Assembly (NCBI GenBank): GCA_947258705.1
Contig: CAMYJA010000022.1
Coordinates: 1,825-45,987 of the forward strand
DNA from: an uncultured Hyphomicrobiaceae bacterium
GTDB lineage: Bacteria > Pseudomonadota > Alphaproteobacteria > Rhizobiales > CAMYJA01
Length of the DNA stretch: 44,163 bases
Direction: 5' to 3'
The translations under genes and the position numbers were made by a program. Of the stretch, positions 8,610 to 15,363 are shown piece by piece. Each line of letters begins with the position of its first letter. The stretch's first letter is position 1. The notes under the pieces were generated by a model. The model was not told the origin of the DNA, did no database searches, and was given only the letters and a program-made list of their open reading frames with translations.

Positions 8610-9536
8610 ATGCAAAGGCCGCTTCCATCCCTGAAAGCATTGCGCGCATTCGAAACGGCGGCCCGCCATCTTAGTTTCAAGAAGGCGGGGCAGGAGCTGC
8701 ACGTTACGCCGGCAGCGATCAGCCAACAGATCAAGGCGCTGGAAGAAGAGTTCGGCGAGGCACTTTTCCTGCGTCAGAACCGCACGCTCGTGCTGACCCA
8801 TGCCGGGCGTCTTATCCTGCCGGAATTACGCGAGGGATTCGGAGGCATCGCGAGGGCCGTTCAACGGCTATACGATTTACAGAGTAGATGCGTATTAAAG
8901 GTGGCATCGGCGCCGGCCTTTGCCGCCAAGTGGCTGGTGCCCAATTTGGAGAGTTTTTCAGGATTACATCCCGGATATGACGTATACGTCGTCGCAGCAC
9001 ACGAGCTGATAGACTATGACCTGGAGCACATCGATATCGGTATCCGCTACGGCTACGGCGACTACCCGGGCCTGCTCAGCGAGAAGCTGTTGCCGGAGGC
9101 ACTGTTCCCGGTCTGCAGCCCGCGGCTCATTGAAACCAGAAGCGCATTGCGCACGCCGGACGATCTGCGCGGCCACACATTGCTGCACGATGACAGCCTG
9201 GGGTTCGATGATACGTTCCCGGACTGGGCCGCCTGGCTGGCTGCCGTCGGAGCAAACGACGTCGAAGCAATTGCCGGACCTCGATTCAACACGGCGTCGG
9301 ATGCCATTGAAGCAGCCATCCAGGGCGCCGGCATCCTGTTGGCGCGCCAGTCCGTCGCGAGCGCCGACATCTCTGCAGGAAAACTTGTCCGTCTGTTCGA
9401 ATTTGACTTTCCACTCAAGCAGAGTTTTCATGTCGTCTATAGTGAAGCGAATATCCGCCGTCCCGAGATCCAGGCCTTTCGCAACTGGCTTGTCAAAGAA
9501 ATGACAAATATTCCAGACGGAACGCCGCGTGCATGA
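8610..9536 (+). CDS. LysR-type transcriptional regulator (GcvA-like)
   Basis: The 308-residue product has an N-terminal winged helix-turn-helix (about residues 6-65: LKALRAFETAARHLSFKKAG, ELHVTPAAISQQIKALEEEF) followed by a periplasmic-binding-like effector domain (about 90-300). RPLPSLKALRAFETAARHLS and the substrate-domain motifs IDIGIRYGYGDYPGL and LLHDDS are typical of the GcvA/AmpR-like branch, but the effector cannot be read from sequence. AAGGAG lies ten bases before the ATG. Divergent placement from the HAD-like gene suggests control of that gene and of its own expression. Confidence 0.92.
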   Translation: MQRPLPSLKALRAFETAARHLSFKKAGQELHVTPAAISQQIKALEEEFGEALFLRQNRTLVLTHAGRLILPELREGFGGIARAVQRLYDLQSRCVLKVASAPAFAAKWLVPNLESFSGLHPGYDVYVVAAHELIDYDLEHIDIGIRYGYGDYPGLLSEKLLPEALFPVCSPRLIETRSALRTPDDLRGHTLLHDDSLGFDDTFPDWAAWLAAVGANDVEAIAGPRFNTASDAIEAAIQGAGILLARQSVASADISAGKLVRLFEFDFPLKQSFHVVYSEANIRRPEIQAFRNWLVKEMTNIPDGTPRA

Positions 9537-9595
9537 CGTGAAAAGCAGATCTTAACCGAATGACTTTTCCTCTATAGCAAACGGGAACCAAGTCG

Positions 9596-9609
9596 TTGAT
9601 CCAAATCAA
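9596..9609. promoter_or_regulatory. FNR/FixK-type palindrome upstream of the Arg-rich secreted protein
   Basis: TTGATCCAAATCAA is a perfect match to the TTGAT-N4-ATCAA consensus of FNR/FixK regulators. Its centre is about 124 bases before the ATG at 9726. Binding and the identity of the regulator are inferred; no fnr or fixK gene is in the window. Confidence 0.55.
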
Positions 9610-9631
9610 TTTAACACCTCTAACCTTGAGG

Positions 9632-9645
9632 TTAACATAGGTCAA
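9632..9645. promoter_or_regulatory. second FNR-like half-conserved palindrome
   Basis: TTAACATAGGTCAA fits TTRAY-N4-RTCAA and lies 22 bases after the first site, about 87 bases before the ATG. The sequence immediately before it (TAACCT-TG-AGGTTA, 9621-9634) is itself a short palindrome that overlaps its left arm. A role is inferred only from similarity to the consensus. Confidence 0.35.
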
Positions 9646-9672
9646 TTTCTCGTCTTTTTATGACGAGGAAAC

Positions 9673-9714
9673 ATCAATCCAGATTGATCAATCCAGATAG
9701 ATCAATCAAAATGG
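9673..9714. repeat. three 14-bp direct repeats in the leader
   Basis: The units are atcaatccagattg (9673-9686), atcaatccagatag (9687-9700) and atcaatcaaaatgg (9701-9714). They sit directly before the start region of the Arg-rich gene. A small hairpin, ctcgtc / gacgag (9649-9654 and 9662-9667), precedes them. Confidence 0.7.
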
Positions 9715-9725
9715 AGTACCTTGAA

Positions 9726-10061
9726 ATGAAAAGGTTTCATTTGTTCGCCGTCGCATTGACGGTTGCAATCTATGCATTGTTTGCCCCCTTCAGCGCTGCC
9801 CAGGCGGCGCCAATCGGCCCGGCAGCAAATATGAGCACGTTGCTGGCTCCAAACGCATCGAGCGATTTGCTCCAGCCGGTCCATTGGCGTCGTTACCGGC
9901 ATTGTCACACGCGCTGGGTCCGCCGATGCGGCTATCGCTGGCGACGCAGATGTGTACGCTGGCGTCGTGGCCGGTGTGTACGCCGGAGATACGTCCGCGT
10001 ATGGCGCTGCTGGAGAGCACCGAGGACTTTCTGCCATCGCCGTGGCCGAAGGATCCGGTAA
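9726..10061 (+). CDS. small secreted Arg/Trp/Cys-rich octad-repeat protein
   Basis: The 111-residue product has a clear signal peptide (KRFHLFAVALTVAIYALFAP, cleavage likely after AQA near residue 28). A linker of about 25 residues follows, then an extremely basic tail from residue 54. In the tail Cys occurs at 60, 68, 76, 84, 95 and 103, that is every eight residues with one 11-residue step. The units read HWRRYRHC, HTRWVRRC, GYRWRRRC, VRWRRGRC. Of the last 58 residues 26 are Arg, 6 Trp and 6 Cys. I do not know the function; periplasmic disulfide bonding and contact with lipid or polyanions are possible. ATG 9726 has GGAG nine bases upstream; an upstream ATG at 9660 would bury the signal. 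Two FNR-like palindromes precede it and a BA14K-like gene follows. Confidence 0.7.
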   Translation: MKRFHLFAVALTVAIYALFAPFSAAQAAPIGPAANMSTLLAPNASSDLLQPVHWRRYRHCHTRWVRRCGYRWRRRCVRWRRGRCVRRRYVRVWRCWRAPRTFCHRRGRRIR

Positions 10062-10277
10062 CAGCATCGGGAAAACCGACATGAGCAGGCCGCATTTGTC
10101 TGCTCATGTCTATCCCGCCTGCTCATGACAAAACCAAATCTATTTGCCCGATCAGATCCCGCTTCCTCCTGCTAATTGTTCTTTTGTATCGGATTTGGCC
10201 GGGCAATCGCGCAGCAACCGCACCATGAGAAGTTTGCTGTCGCAATCAACCGAACAAGAGAAATGGAAAACTGAGAG

Positions 10278-10790
10278 ATGAGACAATTCGTCATTGCAAC
10301 AACGCTCGTCCTGGGCATTTTCGCGAGCCTGGGCGGCACGGCGACACGGACGCACGCGGCAACGGCTGTCGATCGGTCCTTGATGCCCGCCAACACCATG
10401 TCATCCGTCATGAACCTGTCCCGGGCAGGCAATCTACTGCCCCTGCAAACCCCCGCCTCTGAGTCCCGGAGCCTGCAGAAGGCCGTCAAAGTGGCAAAAA
10501 GGGTGAAGAGACGCGGACGACGCGGGCGGCGCGGCTACAGGAAAAGGCGCAAGGGCGGCGGCATCCCCAAAGGCGTCGCCATCGGCCTGGGAATCGCCAT
10601 ACTCGGCATAATGGCTGAAGAGGCCGCACAATCGGGCGGTTATGGCGGTGATTATGGTTATGACAATGGTTATGAAAACGCCATGAGAGCATGCGCGCGC
10701 CGTTTCAGGTCGTTTGACTGGGACTCCGGCACATATGTCACTTATGGCGGCAGTGTCAGGCTGTGCCCTTACCTTAGACCTTATTGGTAA
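10278..10790 (+). CDS. BA14K-like secreted protein with basic region
   Basis: The 170-residue product has a signal peptide (residues 1 to about 28), a linker, a basic block at 68-95 (KVAKRVKRRGRRGRRGYRKR), a hydrophobic Gly-rich helix at 98-113 and a Gly/Tyr segment. A C-terminal BA14K-type motif at 139-163 (CARRFRSFDWDSGTYVTYGG, then LCP) resembles the small immunoreactive/lectin-like envelope proteins of Brucella and relatives. The function in this organism is unknown; surface or periplasmic location is inferred. The linker MPANTMSSVMNLSRAGNLLP looks like the PAANMSTLLAPNASSDLLQP linker of the gene before it, so the two may be related in their N-terminal halves. It lies 216 bp downstream on the same strand. 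Confidence 0.72.
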   Translation: MRQFVIATTLVLGIFASLGGTATRTHAATAVDRSLMPANTMSSVMNLSRAGNLLPLQTPASESRSLQKAVKVAKRVKRRGRRGRRGYRKRRKGGGIPKGVAIGLGIAILGIMAEEAAQSGGYGGDYGYDNGYENAMRACARRFRSFDWDSGTYVTYGGSVRLCPYLRPYW

Positions 10791-10882
10791 TGATTATCCG
10801 ATAGACGGGTCCCGTCCGGCCTGCTGGCCGGCCGGCATCATTCCATGTGCCGCTGTTTTGAGTGATGTCTGGTAAAAAAGAA

Positions 10883-10909
10883 CCGCCGCTGGCGCAAGGC
10901 CAGCGGCGG
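10883..10909 (-). terminator. rho-independent terminator for a minus-strand transcript
   Basis: An 11-bp perfect stem (ccgccgctggc / gccagcggcgg) with a 5-base loop is followed, on the minus strand, by ttcttttttacc. On the plus strand no T-run follows, so it does not serve the BA14K gene well. No intact minus-strand gene leads into it. Confidence 0.75.
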
Positions 10910-10922
10910 AACCCCCGCTAGA

Positions 10923-10943
10923 GGAACACATTTCATGTGTTCC
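10923..10943 (-). other. 9-bp perfect hairpin just upstream of the orphan terminator
   Basis: GGAACACAT and ATGTGTTCC are separated by three bases, giving a perfect 9-bp stem. It lies 13 bases before the terminator stem on the minus strand. Together they look like the 3' end of a small structured RNA, which is inference. Confidence 0.45.
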
Positions 10944-11621
10944 GCTTTACAACAAGTCCATCCCCAATCCGGTCACTCCAGCCCCCGCTGAGTTCCCCGC
11001 TCTACCGCACCCGGGATAGCAATGCGCCGTCTTTGCCGCCTTGAAAGGCCCTCTGCAAATCGGCGCTGACTTGCACATGCGGCGCAACATACAGTTCGTC
11101 TGAGGTTAGGCAAAGAGAAGATCGGCCCGGTCATGAGGATTTTGGTGAATTCAAGTCCTGCGGAGCCGGATGCGTATTTCCTTCGGCCCATCCCAATCCG
11201 CCAGCCGCACCGTAGCGAAGGCAATGTTCGAGCTGCCGAATGGCCACTAGAGTTCCCTATAATGTGTTGATTTATATGTATTTTTCATATCTTCCTCATC
11301 ACCGGTAAAGGAGCGCCGAAGTGCCGGTTGAGCCCCCGGCGCAGGCATGACGGACCTCAGGCACTGGAATGCAAATGTGTCAGATATGTAACATTCAAAT
11401 AGCGACCGGGAGGGATATCAACAAATTTCAATGGTGATCCTGCACTGCACAATAAGTGAAAAAAATCTTGATAAATCAAAGGCTGATCTCATAAGCCTCT
11501 GATAAATAGGATGATTGTTTTCGAGCCCCGATATGCGCACATCTGACGTTCGCTGCATCGGCCCGCGCCGCCGGGTATCATTGCATGAAATGCCGGGCTT
11601 TATGTCGGGTTGATCGTCGGA

Positions 11622-12815
11622 CTATTCGTCATCAGGCCCCGGCGCGGCGTCCTGGTCTTCGCCCTTGAGCCAGGCCTCGAAACGGCTTTTAAGCCGCTTC
11701 TCGTTGTCCGCCCACCATTTCGTATTGAGCCGCAGCGCATTTTCAAGGTGCGCCGGCCGCGTCGGCAGATAGCGCTGCATATCGACGTCGAGATGCGCAT
11801 GTTTGCCGACCAGCGCGATGGCCGATTTGCGCATCGGTCCATAAGGAAACAGACGCGCCTGAGCGGCCAGCCGTTCCGGCGCAAGAGCATAGCGCAGGAA
11901 TTGATGGGCATGCTCCTCATTGCGGACTTTTTTGGAAATCACCCAATATTCGACATCGTAAATCTGACCGTCCCAGATAATGTCGAAAGGATGCAGGCGC
12001 GATGTTATTTCGGTAAATGCCCGCCCGCTATAGGAAAGCGCCATCACCGCCTTGCCTTCTTCGAGGATGCGGATCGGCTCTCCTGCATGGTCCCACCAGA
12101 CAACGTGATCGCGGATCCTGTCGAGCTTGTCAAAGGCGCGGTTTTCGCCCTCCGGCGTCTCAAGCAGATCATAGACCTCGCTGGAGTCGGCCCCGTCCGC
12201 CAGTAACGCCATTTCAAGCAGATATTTGGGCCCGCGTGGTAGCGCCCGTTTGCCCTTAAAACGCGCGACGTTGAAAAAGTCCTTGATCGTTTGCGGTTTC
12301 CGTTTCGGAAATTTACGACGGTTGACGACAATCACCGACGACCACGCAACGCTGCCAATCCCGCATTTCGTGATGGCGCCGGGCAGAAAATCCTCTTCCC
12401 CCTCCCCGTCACTGTCCAGAATCTTCTCTACTTCGATGGGTTGTATCAACCCTTTGGAGCATGCCGCATCGACATCCCCGCTTGTCAGGTCGGCGACATC
12501 CCAGTCGATCCCGTTGGCCATCGAGCTGACCAGGCTTCCATTGGTCCCCTTTTTGTGAACAAGCGCCTTGACCTCGATTCCCGAACTCGAATGAAAAGGC
12601 TTGAAATAGGCTTTTTCCTGAGAGGTCTGATAGGCCCCGCCCCAGGAGGCAATGCGTAAAATGCCCCCCTCCTGCGCGCCGTCGCCATTATCGGTTTTTT
12701 CCCCTGCCGCAAGCGCCTCGCTTATCGGGCCCGATGCGAATGCCTGGATGAAAAACAGGCTGAAACAAAGGGGCAGCAGACAAACAAACACATATCCCGA
12801 AATCCGGTTTTGCAT
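11622..12815 (-). CDS. ABC transporter substrate-binding protein, PotD/spermidine-putrescine-like (orphan)
   Basis: The 397-residue product is a periplasmic type of extracellular solute-binding protein. It has a signal sequence (hydrophobic core FVCLLPLCFSLFFIQAFA, residues 10-27). GGILRIASWGGAYQTSQEKA opens the mature domain as in polyamine-type binding proteins, and GIDWDVADLTSGDVDAACSK, CGIGSVAWSSVIVVN and AVMALSYSGRAFTEI follow. Such proteins capture a ligand for an ABC importer, but no permease or ATPase gene is adjacent, so the partner is elsewhere or lost. The ligand cannot be assigned; polyamines, opines or similar are options. It lies 110 bp downstream of the AsmA-like gene on the same strand. 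Confidence 0.82.
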   Translation of the reverse strand: MQNRISGYVFVCLLPLCFSLFFIQAFASGPISEALAAGEKTDNGDGAQEGGILRIASWGGAYQTSQEKAYFKPFHSSSGIEVKALVHKKGTNGSLVSSMANGIDWDVADLTSGDVDAACSKGLIQPIEVEKILDSDGEGEEDFLPGAITKCGIGSVAWSSVIVVNRRKFPKRKPQTIKDFFNVARFKGKRALPRGPKYLLEMALLADGADSSEVYDLLETPEGENRAFDKLDRIRDHVVWWDHAGEPIRILEEGKAVMALSYSGRAFTEITSRLHPFDIIWDGQIYDVEYWVISKKVRNEEHAHQFLRYALAPERLAAQARLFPYGPMRKSAIALVGKHAHLDVDMQRYLPTRPAHLENALRLNTKWWADNEKRLKSRFEAWLKGEDQDAAPGPDDE

Positions 12816-12925
12816 GAACGTCGTTCCATCAATAATCTATTATCACAGCGCTAAAAATACCGTCCGAGAGCGGCAGAACCATGGTCCTGATATAAATGAT
12901 TAATCCATCGGTAGAAATATTAAAA

Positions 12926-14995
12926 TCACCCGCGCCCGGGCACCGCTTCAGGCGCCTTGGGCCTCTCCCCTTCAGTGGGAACGGTTTCCGGTGCCTTTTC
13001 CTGCTCCGGTGCCGCATCCTTCGCAGCCTCGGAAATTTCCGGCGCCAGCCGGAGCGCCTTCCACGGACCGTGCACCACGATTGAGCTTACGGAATTATCC
13101 TTGAAGCCCGCCTCGTATTCCGTGCCGAATTTGGCGCTGGCAACCCGCTGGAAGCTGTAAAAGAACCGCCGCGCGGGAATGTTGATCGATCCCGATGCCG
13201 CCAGGCCGAAATCGCGGCCCTGAATTAAAATCGAGCGGCTGATGGCCAGGCCGTCCTTGAATACGAAATCCGCCTTGAAATCTTCAAACCGGCTTGATTC
13301 CATCAGGCGTATCCACCAATGCAGTTTTTTGTAATCACCGGGTTCCCATTTGAGCTTGGCCGGATTGAATTTAAACTCCAGTCCGTTTTCGGTCGTCAGG
13401 CTGAGCTCGCCGGACAATGTTTTCATATGTGCCGCCAAGCTGGCGCCGTGTCCTGAAAGATCGGCCTTCAATTCCCCGGTGCCCGCGAATGGACTGTTCA
13501 GGTTAAAGGCCTCGACAAGCTGATCTATTTTTACGTTTTCAAGATTGGCGCGTATTTTCGACTGGCGTTCGCCCTCGATCGTTTTCAGGTCGAACTCGCC
13601 ATGAGCCAGCCCTCCGGCGATCTTGCTCTCGACCAGCCCGAAGAAAAGGTCGCCATATTTCAACGTCAGCGTAAAGGCGCAATCCCTGGCGATAAGCCCG
13701 CCGAGCGCCACTGTTTCCGCCGACAGCCTGATGCCGGCGTCAAAATCGTTCAGATAGCCAATATCGAGAGACGAGTCCCGGGCGATAATCGCGCTCAGGG
13801 GAAGCGCCGGACTTGACGCCTGCTGAGCGGTGGCGGAAAGGTTTTCCTCGCGCCCACCTCCGAACATCCAGCCGATGAACCGCTTGTCTATGTCAATGCG
13901 CTCGAGCGCCAGCGTTCCATCCATCCTTGGGCGCGCCCCGGCGAGGTCGATAGAAAACGCGCCCTTCGCCTGATTGCCGCCGGCATTGAATATGGCGTCG
14001 ACGAAGGAAAGAACGCTGCCTTTCCACGAAAAGGCGCCATTGGCCTGTAACTCGCCATAGCTGCGGTTCTTATCCAGCGGATAGCCCAGCCAGGCGCTGG
14101 CGAATTTCAGGTCCGGAAGAGACAGATTGAGCTTGCCTTCAAGCTCAAATCCGTCCTGAAGGCTTATGCTGCCCGCGAGATCGGCCCTGAGCTTTTCGCC
14201 CCTGAGCCTGATACTGACCGGTACCGGACCCTGCCCGTCCCCGGACCTGCCCTTGACGCTCGAAATATCGAATTTCAGCTCCTCGCCCCTGAAATTGAAA
14301 CTTCCCTTCGCGTTCGTGAGGGAAGCGTTATTGTCACCCGAAATGGTTGCATTGACACCGTAAATCGTCTGCGTGAAACCCGACGGCGTACGGATCACAA
14401 ATGTTCCGTTCTTGAGCTCAACGGTCTTGAAAGCCAGTTTTTGTATCATCGTCATGAGCGGCGTCATAGCCGGACCCGACGATACCGTGACCCGGGCAAC
14501 CCCGCCCTTTTCGGGCAGGTTGATGGTCAGGCGCGGGCTGTCGATGACAACTTCCCTGCTTTTCAGCATTCCGAGCATGGCCGGCCAGCCATTGGCAATT
14601 TTCGGAGCAATCCCCGCTCCGCCCTCCGAACCGGATTTCGGTCCTGCCTCAAGAGGTCCTGCCTCAAGAGGATCTGCCTCAAGAGGAGTTGCCTCAAGAG
14701 GCCCGGCCTCCTGAACCGGGTCTGGATCCAGATCCGATGCCGGAACTGGCGGCCTGATCGCTTTCGCGTCACCGGGCAAGGCCCGCGGCGTGCCCCCTGG
14801 CTGAACCCCATGCTGAATCATTGGTTGGTTGGCGGACGGTTGGTCCGTTCCCGCGCTGGGCGGTACGGCGGCATCGGTGGAGGGCGTTTCGTTTGCCGCG
14901 ATTGACAATCCGGCCGCAACCAGAATACTGCCCGTGACCAGCAACATGGTCATGACCGGGCGGTAAATAATCCTCTTGATCAATAGGCGCGGCAA
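12926..14995 (-). CDS. AsmA family protein with shortened N-terminus and Pro/Glu-rich repeat linker
   Basis: The 689-residue product matches the C-terminal half of AsmA-type envelope proteins (inner-membrane anchored, involved in outer-membrane homeostasis and probably lipid transport). Family-like signals include GELQANGAFSWKGSVLSF, GTLALERIDIDKRFIGWMFG, AFNLNSPFAGTGELKADLSG and TLSGELSLTTENGLEFKFN. One N-terminal membrane segment (about residues 14-33) is followed by about 100 residues of Pro/Ala/Glu-rich linker with five EAGPL-like repeats, in place of the usual first AsmA portion. The start is TTG 14995 because GAGGAG lies ten bases before it; internal ATGs at 14953 and 14947 lack such a site. 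It is divergent from the acetoacetyl-CoA synthetase gene. Confidence 0.78.
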   Translation of the reverse strand: MPRLLIKRIIYRPVMTMLLVTGSILVAAGLSIAANETPSTDAAVPPSAGTDQPSANQPMIQHGVQPGGTPRALPGDAKAIRPPVPASDLDPDPVQEAGPLEATPLEADPLEAGPLEAGPKSGSEGGAGIAPKIANGWPAMLGMLKSREVVIDSPRLTINLPEKGGVARVTVSSGPAMTPLMTMIQKLAFKTVELKNGTFVIRTPSGFTQTIYGVNATISGDNNASLTNAKGSFNFRGEELKFDISSVKGRSGDGQGPVPVSIRLRGEKLRADLAGSISLQDGFELEGKLNLSLPDLKFASAWLGYPLDKNRSYGELQANGAFSWKGSVLSFVDAIFNAGGNQAKGAFSIDLAGARPRMDGTLALERIDIDKRFIGWMFGGGREENLSATAQQASSPALPLSAIIARDSSLDIGYLNDFDAGIRLSAETVALGGLIARDCAFTLTLKYGDLFFGLVESKIAGGLAHGEFDLKTIEGERQSKIRANLENVKIDQLVEAFNLNSPFAGTGELKADLSGHGASLAAHMKTLSGELSLTTENGLEFKFNPAKLKWEPGDYKKLHWWIRLMESSRFEDFKADFVFKDGLAISRSILIQGRDFGLAASGSINIPARRFFYSFQRVASAKFGTEYEAGFKDNSVSSIVVHGPWKALRLAPEISEAAKDAAPEQEKAPETVPTEGERPKAPEAVPGRG
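14640..14714. repeat. five 15-bp in-frame tandem repeats inside the AsmA-like gene
   Basis: Units start at 14640, 14655, 14670, 14685 and 14700. The first two are identical (ggtcctgcctcaaga) and the others differ at a few bases. On the minus strand they encode pentapeptides of the type EAGPL, EATPL and EADPL. The 15-base period keeps frame, so copy number could vary without breaking the gene. Confidence 0.9.
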
Positions 14996-15363
14996 CGCTC
15001 GCTAACTCCTCGAGTTTGTTATCGGTCGTACGGGATCAGAATTGGAATCAATGCAGTATATGGCAATGCGGCACGAAGCGTGTGGAAACACAGCCTATCT
15101 GAGAGATTGTTCAAATTATCGTCTTTACGCATCACTGAATTGACGGAAGAATACGATTCTCACACACAGCAAAGCCTCGCATATGCTCTACTTGAACGAG
15201 AAAATTCCTGACTTATTCGATAACCAACAGAGCCGCCTTGGTCAATCAGGAAATCTGCCGAATGAAAGATTCACCCATCATTTATTCCATTGATCTTACA
15301 CCCTAAACCTCAACTGCGCACGGACTGAATAAGCGTGCGGAAAACCGGAATTCAGGATATTTC
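14996..15363. other. divergent intergenic region between AsmA-like gene and acetoacetyl-CoA synthetase
   Basis: No gene was found in 368 bases. It contains the GAGGAG site for the AsmA-like gene (about 15006-15011 on the minus strand) and presumably both promoters. The stretch 15110-15310 is A/T-richer. I saw no clear operator or riboswitch. Confidence 0.4.

Larger units (their letters stand above)
10791..11621. other. long intergenic region with structured elements and possible decayed coding sequence
   Basis: No intact gene is supported in these 831 bases. After BA14K there is a GC hairpin (CCGGCC / GGCCGG, 10816-10831). The minus strand has a hairpin and a strong terminator at 10883-10943. 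On the same strand two protein-like stretches occur in different frames: NIAFATVRLADWDGPKEIRI (frame ending at 11151) and SDELYVAPHVQVSADLQRAF (frame ending at 11002), each closed by stops. They may be remnants of a decayed gene. From 11250 to 11560 the sequence is AT-richer and shows nothing recognisable. Confidence 0.35.

Noticed and set aside
10860-11000. tmRNA, 6S RNA or RNase P RNA in the minus strand
   Set aside because: I found no tag-coding sequence, tRNA-like acceptor or conserved RNase P motif; only generic hairpins and a terminator are visible.
10973-11224. 83-codon minus-strand frame near the orphan terminator
   Set aside because: Arg/Cys-rich composition without a signal or ribosome-binding site; other frames of the same strand look more protein-like, so it was not called as a gene.
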